Source: Halocatena halophila (GTDB taxonomy: Archaea; Halobacteriota; Halobacteria; Halobacteriales; Haloarculaceae). From it: a DNA stretch of 64,000 bases. The stretch lies in NCBI GenBank assembly GCA_027563145.1, contig CP071306.1, positions 372,001-436,000 on the forward strand. Reading direction: 5' to 3'. Below the pieces are notes generated by a model. That model searched no databases. It was given only the letters and a program-made list of their open reading frames with translations, and was not told where the DNA came from. The position numbers were made by a program, and so were the translations under genes. Below are positions 44,124 through 53,060 of this stretch, piece by piece. How positions within the stretch are numbered: the stretch's first letter is position 1; each line of letters begins with the position of its first letter.

Positions 44124-45023
44124 ATGGCATCGATTGTGGTTGACTCACTCACGAAGACGTACGGCGAGACTGTCGGAGTGGAGTCACTCTCGTTTGCAGT
44201 CGAGCGTGGGGAAATTTTCGGCTTTCTCGGGCCGAATGGGGCCGGGAAAACGACGACAATTCGGACGATACTGGGGTTAATCGCGCCGACAGCCGGCAAC
44301 GTACGGGTGTTTGACGTCTCCGTCCGAGACCGCTCGGCACTGACGGCCACAAAGGCAGAAATCGGCTACGTGCCGGCAGAGATAGGCTTTCCTGAAGATG
44401 TGACCGGAAACGAGCTTCTGGACTATCACGCAGCCGTGAAGGGAGACTCTCGACGTGGTGATCTCTTAGAGCGGTTTTCGCCACCACTTGAGCGACCAAT
44501 CCGGGAGTACTCATCTGGGAATGCACAGCAGCTCGCCATCATTCAGGCGTTTATGCACGATCCAGCGCTCGTCGTGCTAGACGAGCCAACCTCAGGGCTC
44601 GATCCACTGAAACAAGAACAGTTCAATGAGTTTCTCCGGGCCGAGCGCGATCGGGGAACGACGATCTTCTTTTCGTCACACATACTGAGCGAGGTTCGTC
44701 ACGTGTGTGACCGGGTTGGTATCCTCCGGGATGGATCGCTCGTCGCGCTGGAATCGATGGAGACACTGCTCGATGGCGGTGGCAAACGAGTGCACGTACA
44801 GACGGAGACCGGCGATCCAACCCCGTTCAAGACGCTCGAAGGCGCGTTCGATGTGACTACCGTCGGCAGTTCAATTCGGTGTACGTACGCCGGCCCGTAC
44901 GATCGACTGCTCGAGACGCTCGCAGACTGTTCGGTTCAGGAAATCGAAATCAGAGAGCCCCCGCTCGAAGATATTTTCATGCACTTCTACGGAAACGATG
45001 ACACGGAGGCGACCGATGTTTGA
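44124..45023 (+). CDS. ABC transporter ATP-binding protein
   Basis: 299 residues. Walker A is GPNGAGKTT (about 35-43). The signature is unusual: EYSSGNAQQLAII instead of LSGGxxQR. Walker B is ALVVLDEPTSGLDP, followed by the H-loop ILSEVRH. A C-terminal domain of about 80 residues follows, as in ABC-2 (NatA-like) exporters. The N-terminus MASIVVDSLTKTYGE is typical, so ATG 44124 is chosen; a longer frame from 44067 adds 19 residues. It overlaps the permease gene by 8 bases. The substrate is unknown; position inside the B12 island does not by itself imply cobalt or cobalamin transport. Confidence 0.9.
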   Translation: MASIVVDSLTKTYGETVGVESLSFAVERGEIFGFLGPNGAGKTTTIRTILGLIAPTAGNVRVFDVSVRDRSALTATKAEIGYVPAEIGFPEDVTGNELLDYHAAVKGDSRRGDLLERFSPPLERPIREYSSGNAQQLAIIQAFMHDPALVVLDEPTSGLDPLKQEQFNEFLRAERDRGTTIFFSSHILSEVRHVCDRVGILRDGSLVALESMETLLDGGGKRVHVQTETGDPTPFKTLEGAFDVTTVGSSIRCTYAGPYDRLLETLADCSVQEIEIREPPLEDIFMHFYGNDDTEATDV

Positions 45024-45801
45024 GACCACCCGCTTTGAGATCGCCCGGCGTCGTCGGTCTACACTCTGGCTATCGGTTGGTGTGGCCGTTCTCACGGCGT
45101 TTTTTCTCTGGTACTACTCGGTGCTCGACACCGAAAGTCTCGCGGTGGCGATGGACGCGTTGCCACCGTCGATGCTCGAAGCGCTGAATATCGTCACACT
45201 CGCGACGATCGAGGGCTTTCTCGCCACGGAGCTCTATACCTTTCTCTGGGTGTTTGGCTTTGGCCTCTATTTTGCGTACTCGACCGGCGGACTCATTGCC
45301 GATGACATCGAACACGATCGCCTCGATCTGATTCTTACCTTTCCACATTCTCGCACGCGTTTATTCCTCGAAAAGCTACTGGCGGTTGGAGCACCAATCG
45401 TTGCCATCAACGTGATTGCTGGCCTCGTCGTCTACGGTGGCAGCGTCCTTCTCGGTGAGCCGATCGAGCCGGTTCGCGTCGTGCTCGTTCATCTCCTTTC
45501 GATCCCGTATTTCGCCGTTTGTGCGTCGATCGGCGCGCTGTTTTCGGTGGTGGTCTCTCGATCGGCAATCGCACAGCGTGCTGGTGCCGGTGTGGTTCTG
45601 GTCCTGTTTCTCGTCGAGTCGGTGACGGCAGCCGGAGAGACCTATGATTGGCTCGGCTCGCTCACCCCAATGGCCTACTACGAACCGACGCCGCTGTTGC
45701 TTGAGGGAACGTACGAAGTGCTCGATACGGTTGTGCTCCTGGGTGCAACGATCGTCTTCACGATCGTCGCGAGCTGGCTGTTCACTCACCGTGACGTGTG
45801 A
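45016..45801 (+). CDS. ABC-2 type transporter permease
   Basis: 261 residues with six transmembrane helices. MFETTRFEIARRRRSTLWLSVGVAVLTAFFLWYYS is the first segment; a further pattern, IADDIEHDRLDLILTFPHSRTRLFLEKLLA, is the cytoplasmic coupling element of NatB-like permeases. It pairs with the upstream ATPase, whose stop it overlaps. Confidence 0.87.
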   Translation: MFETTRFEIARRRRSTLWLSVGVAVLTAFFLWYYSVLDTESLAVAMDALPPSMLEALNIVTLATIEGFLATELYTFLWVFGFGLYFAYSTGGLIADDIEHDRLDLILTFPHSRTRLFLEKLLAVGAPIVAINVIAGLVVYGGSVLLGEPIEPVRVVLVHLLSIPYFAVCASIGALFSVVVSRSAIAQRAGAGVVLVLFLVESVTAAGETYDWLGSLTPMAYYEPTPLLLEGTYEVLDTVVLLGATIVFTIVASWLFTHRDV

Positions 45802-46305
45802 TCAGTACTCTCGCGTTCGCTCTGGGGCGGTCGAATCGTCAGAGCGGACGGTGCGCTCTGAGAGCGCACACGTCGGGCAGTAGTAATTGGCTGTTTCGCT
45901 CAGTGTGGCCATCCTAACGCCGGCCACGACGAACGCCTCGGTGAACCGGCGCTCCAATCCCTGATGACGATCAGTGTCACAGCTAACACACTGAAAACTG
46001 CGATCAGTTCGGATCGTACGTTCGTCTACGCGGTGGGCGGTGCCGAATTCGGATGGATTTCCCCGTCGAGCGAGTCGTTCGCGGCCGCGTGGCGTTACGA
46101 CAAGGCCAACCGTAACCAACAGCACCCAGACCAATCCCATGAGTAGTGTGATTCCGAAGGCAGCAGGGCGCTGGATCGCGTGGCCCACCGCCGATAGCAG
46201 ACCGAGGCCACCAATCAACACCAACATCCAGCCACCAACGGTGTTGACGATCCGCGCGGTCGTATCAGCGAGTTGAATTGCTAGTGATGAGCCGTCGCTG
46301 TTCAC
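45802..46305 (-). CDS. membrane protein with C-terminal zinc-ribbon-like cysteines (DUF8108-type)
   Basis: 167 residues from a GTG start. Two hydrophobic helices (about 15-65, WMLVLIGGLGLLSAVGHAI and ITLLMGLVWVLLVTVGLVV) are followed by a soluble part. It has two CxxC pairs: FQCVSCDTD and YYCPTCALSE, which probably bind zinc. FTEAFVVAGVRMATLSE lies between them. It resembles a haloarchaeal family of unknown function. A longer frame from 46536 includes unlikely sequence. It lies against the convergent ABC permease gene. Confidence 0.65.
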   Translation of the reverse strand: MNSDGSSLAIQLADTTARIVNTVGGWMLVLIGGLGLLSAVGHAIQRPAAFGITLLMGLVWVLLVTVGLVVTPRGRERLARRGNPSEFGTAHRVDERTIRTDRSFQCVSCDTDRHQGLERRFTEAFVVAGVRMATLSETANYYCPTCALSERTVRSDDSTAPERTREY

Positions 46306-46399
46306 GGGTAACTGATTGTACTGCGAGCAGTTGAGCGTTCTCTCCCACCGGTCAGTGCTCGTTCGTGAGAGCCCGTGGGGTCCGTCTGGTGTGTGTTGA

Positions 46400-47074
46400 T
46401 TAACCCAGCCACGCGTGGACGCTCGCAAGCACGAACCACAGTCCGAGCTGCCCACCGATCGACACCCAGCGAAATCCATGTGCAACCGATTGTGGGATCG
46501 GCCCAGAGACCGAAACGGTTGGAGCGAGGACAACACCAGCGCCGAGAATGCTCACACCAGCGAGCGCACCGAGAGCGTATCGCTGAAGACGAGACCGATC
46601 AATCTGTCGGGCGACCATCGCTCCAATGGCACACGCCAGCGCGCCGATCCCCATCATCACCACGTACCAGCCGATCCGCGCTCCCGTCGACAGCGATGCC
46701 GTCATGCCCGGTGGCTGTGGTGGAACGACCAGCCACGGCGCGCCAGACACGATCACGAAACCGAAACAGCCGAGCAAGTAAGACTGTATCCGTGCTGGTG
46801 ACGGTAACACGGGTTCGAGAAGATAGTATCCGGCCCCGAACACCACGACGCCGAGCAACAACCCGAACAGCATCCCACCCAGGGTGCTCACCAGCGTCGT
46901 CACCAGTCCGGACAGCGCGTGGCCAGAGCCGTGCTCGTGGCCGGCCTCGAAGGTTTCTGCGTGCGCAATCAACGGTGTAACCACCGTCGCCAGAAACAGT
47001 CCAAACACTGTGCCACCGATAGCTCCCGCCAGTGTGCCGCGACGAAGCGATCCACGCGCAGCGCTCAGTGACAT
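46400..47074 (-). CDS. cbtA: CbtA family predicted cobalt transporter subunit
   Basis: 224 residues with about six transmembrane helices. LRRGTLAGAIGGTVFGLFLATVVTPLIAHAE and the His-rich loop FEAGHEHGSGHALSG (about 44-58) match CbtA. GALACAIGAMVARQIDR and the C-terminal helix are typical. In bacteria cbtAB genes lie in B12-regulated cobalt-uptake loci. The start at 47074 is chosen so that it just overlaps the cbtB 3' end; the frame opens further upstream at 47149. Confidence 0.87.
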   Translation of the reverse strand: MSLSAARGSLRRGTLAGAIGGTVFGLFLATVVTPLIAHAETFEAGHEHGSGHALSGLVTTLVSTLGGMLFGLLLGVVVFGAGYYLLEPVLPSPARIQSYLLGCFGFVIVSGAPWLVVPPQPPGMTASLSTGARIGWYVVMMGIGALACAIGAMVARQIDRSRLQRYALGALAGVSILGAGVVLAPTVSVSGPIPQSVAHGFRWVSIGGQLGLWFVLASVHAWLG

Positions 47075-47253
47075 GGCACACCAACAGCGTGGCGAAAGTC
47101 GTGAAACGAGTCGTGGACCATCGGCTCCTGAACGAACAACAGCGTACATCCGATCGCCAGAATCACTGCGACGATCACCGCCAATTTGATCGGCGATACC
47201 GATTGCATCGTTCGTTCGAGCCGTCCGTGTACCGTATGTGGCACTGAACTCAT
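47065..47253 (-). CDS. cbtB: CbtB family predicted cobalt transporter subunit
   Basis: 62 residues. One transmembrane helix (about 22-42) is followed by MVHDSFHDFRHAVGVPCH, with His47, His51, His55 and Cys61-His62, the family's metal-binding tail. It is first of the cbtBA pair, overlaps cbtA by 10 bases and is downstream of chlID on the same strand. The recurrent TTTGTnnTAA motif lies 14 bases upstream on its strand. Confidence 0.87.
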   Translation of the reverse strand: MSSVPHTVHGRLERTMQSVSPIKLAVIVAVILAIGCTLLFVQEPMVHDSFHDFRHAVGVPCH

Positions 47254-47266
47254 AAACTATATTTTA

Positions 47267-47277
47267 GTTACTACAAA
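47267..47277 (-). promoter_or_regulatory. candidate cobalamin-island operator upstream of cbtB
   Basis: TTTGTAGTAAC on the minus strand, one mismatch from the TTTGTATTAAC at the cbiT promoter. It overlaps the presumed promoter region of cbtB. Confidence 0.35.
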
Positions 47278-47302
47278 CTCGATTGTAAAACTTTGGGTTA
47301 CA

Positions 47303-49237
47303 TCAGCAACTACCAACTGTGCTGTCGATACGGGTGGCAGACAACTCAGCCAACGAGCAGCGATCTGCGTCCGTTTGGGTTGCGATCGCATCAAGGGCAC
47401 CCGCGTGTTCATTGCCAGCGCCGACGAGAATCGTTGCATCCGCACACTCACCGAGTTGCTCTGCCGCCGAGCGGATTCGTGCAAGGGGACGCTCATCTGT
47501 ACCAGTCGCGCGTCCATCGGTGAGACACACCACGCAACTTGTTGCCGGTGCTGCTCGGTCGATCACCTCGACGGCAGTCGCGAGTCCATCGGCCAACGGC
47601 GTCTGATTTCCGGACGGAAGTTCCTTGAGATGGCGGGCAGCCTGAGCAACGCTGTCCGTTGGCGGGACGAGAACGCCAGCGGATTCGCCGGCAACGGCTA
47701 TTACAGCGACGCGGTCTCTGCTGGTGTAGGCCTCATCCAGGAGTTCAAGGACGATGGCCTTCGTTGCGGACATTGCCGACCGCATCGATGCGCTGGCGTC
47801 GACCACGAACACCACCAGACTTGCGGACGTATCCGCCCGGACCGAATATCGAAGATCACGGGCGGACGGCGCGACCCGACCGCTCCGTGCCGCGGCGCGA
47901 ACCGACGCAGCGGTGTCGATTGTCCCTCCATCGCTCGGTGCATCCGGCGTTGCCCTGTGGCGAGGACCATCGCCGGTTGGCACCGGGTCAGTCTGGGCTC
48001 TCGATCCCTCGTTGTCGATCGGACTACTCTCCGATAGCGACGGAAGTGACGGCCCGTCTGCGGTTCCTGGTGGTTCAACAGACGTTCCGGGAAGCCGTGG
48101 CACCGGCTGACCTTCCGTCTCTTCGCCATCATCGTCCTCGTTCGATTCGACGCCGTTGTCAGTCGATGCTGCGTTTTCGGTTTCAGGCTCACCCGACGGC
48201 TCGGGGTCGGAGTCGTTCGATTGTTCCGATTCGGAGGAATCTTCGAGCAGATCGGAGACTGATTGTGGTTTGTCGAGCGGGTCGGAGTGAAGCCGGTGTG
48301 GGAGACAGTACTCAGCGGCCTGCTGTACGTCTGCGTCGATGACAGTTGAGCGCGAATCGAGCGACGCGAGGGTGATCGCCGTCCGCGCGATGGCGATATC
48401 GCCTCGATGGCCGTCGATTGCAGCGTCACGGCAGATTTGTGCGACCGTTCGGAGCTGTGACGAGGAGATTTGGACATCGTCACGGCACTCTCTGGCTGTG
48501 GCAAGTTCGTCGCTCACCCTGGTCTGCTCACGTTTCGAGGTGGACTGGCCGTTCTCGAGTGCACGCTCAATGATCGCCGTTCGCTGGTTGAGATCCTCAC
48601 ATGCCGTCACCGTCACCTGGAGATCGAACCGGTCGCGCAACTGCGGACGGAGATCGCCCTCTTCGGGATTCATCGTCCCAATCAGTGTGAATGCGGCCGG
48701 ATGACTGACGCTCACGCCGTCGCGTTCGACGTGATTGATGCCACTTGCTGATACATCGAGCAACAGATCGACGAGGTGGTCCGCAAGGAGGTTCACCTCA
48801 TCGACGTAGAGAAAGCCTCGATTCGCCCGTGCGAGTAGCCCCGGATCGAAGCTGTACGTTCCGGCCAGCGCGTCTTCGATCGACAGTGTCCCCACCAGAC
48901 GGTCACGCGTTGCTCCAAGCGGCACCGTCACCAGCGGGACAGCACGTTCGGTCGTCTCTGGTGAGGACTTGCTTTCGCAGGATTCACACTGCAACGAAGA
49001 ATCAGGCGCACACCCATACGGACAGTCGGCAACCACCGTCTGCGACGGACAGTGACCTGAAAGTGCGCGCACTGCTGTTGATTTTGCCGTCCCCTTTTCG
49101 CCCTGAATCAACAGTCCGCCAAGCCCATCGTCGACGGCGACCACCGAGAGTGCCTCCTTCAATGAATCCTGTCCCACGATCGAATCGAACGTCGGTCGAG
49201 GAGGCACAACGTTTTTTGCACTGCCGAATTCAATCAT
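47303..49237 (-). CDS. fused ChlI-ChlD-type chelatase subunit (AAA+ and VWA), partner of CobN
   Basis: 644 residues. The N-terminal AAA+ half has Walker A GEKGTAKST (46-54), a four-Cys insert CPYGCAPDSSLQCESC, Walker B GFLYVDEVNLL (141-151) and the GTMNPEEGDLRPQL sensor region. An acidic Ser/Glu/Asp/Pro linker (about 325-430) leads to a VWA domain with the MIDAS DASAS (480-484) and LTDGRATG. This is the ChlI and ChlD functions in one chain. Such proteins replace CobS/CobT as ATPase partners of CobN in organisms like this one. The divergent neighbour is cobN, and cbtBA follow. ATG 49237 is preferred; a longer frame runs through the promoter. Confidence 0.9.
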   Translation of the reverse strand: MIEFGSAKNVVPPRPTFDSIVGQDSLKEALSVVAVDDGLGGLLIQGEKGTAKSTAVRALSGHCPSQTVVADCPYGCAPDSSLQCESCESKSSPETTERAVPLVTVPLGATRDRLVGTLSIEDALAGTYSFDPGLLARANRGFLYVDEVNLLADHLVDLLLDVSASGINHVERDGVSVSHPAAFTLIGTMNPEEGDLRPQLRDRFDLQVTVTACEDLNQRTAIIERALENGQSTSKREQTRVSDELATARECRDDVQISSSQLRTVAQICRDAAIDGHRGDIAIARTAITLASLDSRSTVIDADVQQAAEYCLPHRLHSDPLDKPQSVSDLLEDSSESEQSNDSDPEPSGEPETENAASTDNGVESNEDDDGEETEGQPVPRLPGTSVEPPGTADGPSLPSLSESSPIDNEGSRAQTDPVPTGDGPRHRATPDAPSDGGTIDTAASVRAAARSGRVAPSARDLRYSVRADTSASLVVFVVDASASMRSAMSATKAIVLELLDEAYTSRDRVAVIAVAGESAGVLVPPTDSVAQAARHLKELPSGNQTPLADGLATAVEVIDRAAPATSCVVCLTDGRATGTDERPLARIRSAAEQLGECADATILVGAGNEHAGALDAIATQTDADRCSLAELSATRIDSTVGSC

Positions 49238-49241
49238 ACTT

Positions 49242-49268
49242 GCATTAAGACAAAAGAAGTTTAATAAA
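49242..49268. promoter_or_regulatory. interlocked chlID/cobN divergent promoters with candidate operator
   Basis: Only 34 bases separate the two start codons. GCATTAAGA (49242-49250) is about 26 bases before the cobN ATG, and TTTAATAAA (49260-49268, read on the minus strand) is 27 bases before the chlID ATG. Between them ATTAAGACAAA (49244-49254) is the reverse complement of TTTGTCTTAAT, the recurrent island motif. Confidence 0.5.
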
Positions 49269-49271
49269 ATT

Positions 49272-52200
49272 ATGCCAACGATTGGACTATACACGGCGAC
49301 AGAAAACGAGCTCGGCGCGATCCAGGCGGCCACAAATCAGCTCGATGGGATCGATCTGGTCGTCAGGTCGGAGAGCGACCTCGATGATCCGATGGCCATT
49401 GAGTCGTTTCTGGACGAACTGACAGACGCAGCGGCGGCGATTTTCTGGCTGCACGGCAGCGAACAGAGCATGCCCGGCTACGAGCGGGCGACCGAGCGCC
49501 TGGGTGAGGCGAGCGTGCCAGTCGTCGTCAAGTCGACTGGCGACGCGTTCGCGCGTGCGGACACGACAGTCACTCCGAGGGTTCACGAGCGCGTCTCTGC
49601 GTATCTCGAACGGGGCGGGACGAACAATGTTGCCAACTGCATTCGGTATCTCGCGGACGCGGTTGGATACCCGCGGGAGTACGACGAGCCGGTGTCGCTT
49701 CCGACCGAGGGCGTCTACCACCCTGAGTATCCGGGGATATCGTATCCAGAGCTGCGGGCAAGGTTCGAACCGGATCGACCAACGATCGGGATCTGGTTCT
49801 ACGAGTCGCACTGGACCCACGAGAACACGCGCTACGTCGACGCGCTCGTGCGTGCGATCGAAGCGCGTGGGGCCGACGCGCTCGCGATTTTCTGCAATCC
49901 AGTGACGGACAGCGCTGACCAGCACGACGCCGAATGGGTGACTGAGAACTGGTTGCTCGACGATCAAGGCGAGCCGATTGTCGATTGCATCTGTTCGTCG
50001 TTCATGTTCTCGCTTTCGATGGCCGAACGAGGCCGGACAGCCGACGACGAAGGAGACTCGCTCACCGAGCTGTTTCTCGAACGACTCGGCGTTCCCGTTC
50101 TCCAGACGATCACCACGATGCGTTCGCGGTCGCGGTATCAATCGAGTGACACTGGCGTGATGGGATTCGAGCTCGCGCTTTCGGTAGCGCTCCCGGAGTT
50201 CGATGGAACGGTCATCACGCACCCGATTAGCGGGAAAGAACCCACCACCGACAGCGCAGGGATTGGCTCTGCACCGAAACAGCATTTCCCGATCGAGGAT
50301 CGTATCGACCACGCCGCCGAGCTCGCCGTGAACTGGGCGTCCCTCCGGCGAACGCCTCAGGAGGAAAAACGAATCGCGGTCGTGTTGCACAACTATCCCC
50401 CAAGCGATGATGGCATCGGTACGGCGTTTGGCCTCGACACCCCTGAGAGTACGGTAAACCTGCTCGAAACGCTCGATGAACGGGGATACGATCTCGGTGA
50501 TGCGGTTCCCACGGACGGGTCAGCACTCATCGATCGGCTCATCCAACAGCTCACTCTCGACGGTCGGTGGGTCGATCCGGCAGACGTTCGCTCGCTGAGC
50601 GTCGACGTCGTCGAACCGGAGCAGTACGCCGAGTGGTTCGAGCAAACCAACGATCGATTCCAGGCGGGGATGCTAGAGGAGTGGGGCGATCCTCCTGTTC
50701 GACCCTTCGCGATTCCCGGCGTGGAGTTCTCCAACGTGCTCGTGACGATCCAGCCGCCGCGGGGATTCGGGATGGACCCCTCGAAGGTGTATCATGACTC
50801 GGATCTCTGGCCCCCTCACGATTATCTGGCGTTTTACGGCTGGCTACGCCACGAGTTTGACGCCCACGCGGTCGTCCACTGTGGGACCCACGGGAGTCTC
50901 GAGTGGCTTCCTGGGAAGACGGTCGGCCTGGATGGTGGAAGTGCGCCAGACCAGCTCGTCGGCGCACTGCCAAACGTCTATCCGTACATCATCAACAACC
51001 CCGGAGAGGGAACACAGGCAACACGGCGATCGTACGCCACGATCGTCGATTATCTCACGCCGGTGATGACTGACGCCGGTACATACGACGAGCTGTCCAC
51101 CTTAGAGGAGCTTGCCGACCAGTTCAGAGAGCCAGGGATGGAAACCGCCCGGAGTGACGACGGAGCGGAGCTGGCGACGCTCCTTCGAGAGCACGTCGAA
51201 GAACAGGATCTCGGTCCCGAACTCTGTCCAGACGGGAAGCCGGTCGCGTCGCTTTCGACCGAAACGCTCGTCGAGCGGATTCACGAGTATCTCACCGACG
51301 TGAAGACGACACAGATCAGAATGGGGCTCCACACGATGGGAGAGCCACCCGCAGGCGAACGACTCGTCGAGTTCATCGTTGCACTCACACGCCTCGAGAA
51401 CGCCGGCGGGCCAAGCCTCCACGAAAGTGTGGCGGGCGTGCTCGGCATCGACTACGACCGGCTGCGCAACGAGCCAAGTACCTACGATGAGCAGCTTGGC
51501 ACCACATACGCAAACGCCGCAGACATCGTTTCGGAGACCGCACACGAGCTGGTGGCCACGCTCGCTGCAGAAGGATTTCAGCCTTCCTCTCCAGCCGACG
51601 ACGCTGGGCTATCGCTTACTGAGCTCGTCGCATCAGTCGATCCACTTGGTGAGCGTGCCGCGATCGATGGCGCGCCCGAACGGCTCCGCACAGCGCTCTC
51701 GTTCATCTGTCAGACGGTTGCGCCACGACTCCAGGCGGCGAGCGCGGAGCTCGGTCGGACGGCGGACGCACTCGATGGTACGTACGTTCCCCCTGGCGGG
51801 AGCGGTGCTCCAACACGTGGTGGAGTGGATTTGCTCCCGACTGGTCGAAACTTCTACACGCTCGATCCCCGGAAGGTGCCGGCACAGTCGGCCTGGCGAG
51901 TGGGGCGTGAACTTGCAGCTGGCGTCCTCGATCAGCATCTCGAATCGACGGGAGCGTATCCGGAGACCATAGGCGTGGTCGCCTGGGGGACCCCCACCGT
52001 CCGGACCCGTGGGGAGACGATCGCGAAAGTACTCGCGCTGATGGGCGTACGACCGGTGTGGACCGACGCCGGTCGCGTCGAGGCCGTCGAGCCGATCGAG
52101 CTAGAAGAGCTCGGTAGACCACGGATCGACGTGACGACCAGGGTGTCTGGGCTGTTTCGGGATGCGTTCCCGCAGGCCGCATCCGTAATCCACGACGCCG

Positions 52201-53060
52201 TCGAAACGGTGTGCGAACTCGATGAGTCCCACGAGATGAACTACGTGAAAAAACACGTCGAAACCGAGATCGAACAGCTCGAAGCCGAGGGCGTCGATGA
52301 CCCCCGCACTGCGGCCAGCCACCGAGTGTTCACGACACGACCGGGGGGCTACGGTGCAGGGACGAACAAGGCCGTCGATGAGGGGAACTGGGACGACCAG
52401 GACGACCTCGCCGACGTGTACGTTCAGTGGGGTGGCTACGCGCTCGACGACCGTGGACGGGTGAGTGGGGCCCACGAGGCGTTCGAACGGCGATTGCGCG
52501 CCGTTGAGGCGACGGTCAAGATCGAAGACACCGCCGAACAGGACGAGTTCGACAGCTCGGACTGGTATGCGTTCCACGGCGGATTCATCACCGCAGTCAC
52601 CAACCTGTCGGGGAGCGAGCCCGCCTCCTACGTGGGTGATTCGTCCGATCCGGACGCCATTACGGTGTACACGAACGAACAGAAGGTGCGAAAGGCGATG
52701 CGTGCGCGCGTTCTCAATCCCGAGTGGATCGATAGCATGACAGAGCACGGATACAAAGGCGGTGGCGATCTCTCGACCACAGTAGATGTCGTGTTTGGCT
52801 GGGATGCAACCACCGGGGTCATCAGCGACCATCTCTGGACCGAACTGACCGAGGCGTACGCGCTCGATTCCGACCGCCAGGAGTGGTTCCGGGAAGAAAA
52901 TCCCTGGGCACTGGCAAACATTGCGGAAACGATTCTCGATGCGATTGACCGAGGGCTGTTCGACGCAAGCGATGAGATCGAGGATGCACTCGAAAATATT
53001 CCGCTCAGTGTCGAGGGCGAAATCGAACGACGCAGCACGCCGGCGGGTGAGCTGCCATGA
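49272..53060 (+). CDS. cobN: cobaltochelatase subunit CobN
   Basis: 1262 residues, the normal length of CobN. It is the porphyrin-binding subunit of the ATP-dependent chelatase that inserts cobalt late, into hydrogenobyrinate a,c-diamide. Family landmarks are IGIWFYESHWTHENTRYVDALV, FVTIQPPRGFG-type sequence (VLVTIQPPRGFGMDPSKVYH), FGTHGSLEWLPGKTVGL-like CGTHGSLEWLPGKTVGL, and YPYIINNPGEGTQATRRSYA. The C-terminal part has GYKGGGDLSTTVDVVFGWDATTGV. All regions are continuous and in frame. It is followed by cbiC with a 4-base overlap. Confidence 0.96.
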   Translation: MPTIGLYTATENELGAIQAATNQLDGIDLVVRSESDLDDPMAIESFLDELTDAAAAIFWLHGSEQSMPGYERATERLGEASVPVVVKSTGDAFARADTTVTPRVHERVSAYLERGGTNNVANCIRYLADAVGYPREYDEPVSLPTEGVYHPEYPGISYPELRARFEPDRPTIGIWFYESHWTHENTRYVDALVRAIEARGADALAIFCNPVTDSADQHDAEWVTENWLLDDQGEPIVDCICSSFMFSLSMAERGRTADDEGDSLTELFLERLGVPVLQTITTMRSRSRYQSSDTGVMGFELALSVALPEFDGTVITHPISGKEPTTDSAGIGSAPKQHFPIEDRIDHAAELAVNWASLRRTPQEEKRIAVVLHNYPPSDDGIGTAFGLDTPESTVNLLETLDERGYDLGDAVPTDGSALIDRLIQQLTLDGRWVDPADVRSLSVDVVEPEQYAEWFEQTNDRFQAGMLEEWGDPPVRPFAIPGVEFSNVLVTIQPPRGFGMDPSKVYHDSDLWPPHDYLAFYGWLRHEFDAHAVVHCGTHGSLEWLPGKTVGLDGGSAPDQLVGALPNVYPYIINNPGEGTQATRRSYATIVDYLTPVMTDAGTYDELSTLEELADQFREPGMETARSDDGAELATLLREHVEEQDLGPELCPDGKPVASLSTETLVERIHEYLTDVKTTQIRMGLHTMGEPPAGERLVEFIVALTRLENAGGPSLHESVAGVLGIDYDRLRNEPSTYDEQLGTTYANAADIVSETAHELVATLAAEGFQPSSPADDAGLSLTELVASVDPLGERAAIDGAPERLRTALSFICQTVAPRLQAASAELGRTADALDGTYVPPGGSGAPTRGGVDLLPTGRNFYTLDPRKVPAQSAWRVGRELAAGVLDQHLESTGAYPETIGVVAWGTPTVRTRGETIAKVLALMGVRPVWTDAGRVEAVEPIELEELGRPRIDVTTRVSGLFRDAFPQAASVIHDAVETVCELDESHEMNYVKKHVETEIEQLEAEGVDDPRTAASHRVFTTRPGGYGAGTNKAVDEGNWDDQDDLADVYVQWGGYALDDRGRVSGAHEAFERRLRAVEATVKIEDTAEQDEFDSSDWYAFHGGFITAVTNLSGSEPASYVGDSSDPDAITVYTNEQKVRKAMRARVLNPEWIDSMTEHGYKGGGDLSTTVDVVFGWDATTGVISDHLWTELTEAYALDSDRQEWFREENPWALANIAETILDAIDRGLFDASDEIEDALENIPLSVEGEIERRSTPAGELP

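Noticed and set aside
47186..48037. 283-residue plus-strand frame over cbtB and chlID
   Set aside because: Cys/Arg-rich shadow with no conserved motif.
49287..50390. 367-residue minus-strand frame over cobN
   Set aside because: Antisense shadow; CobN is continuous and fully recognisable on the plus strand.
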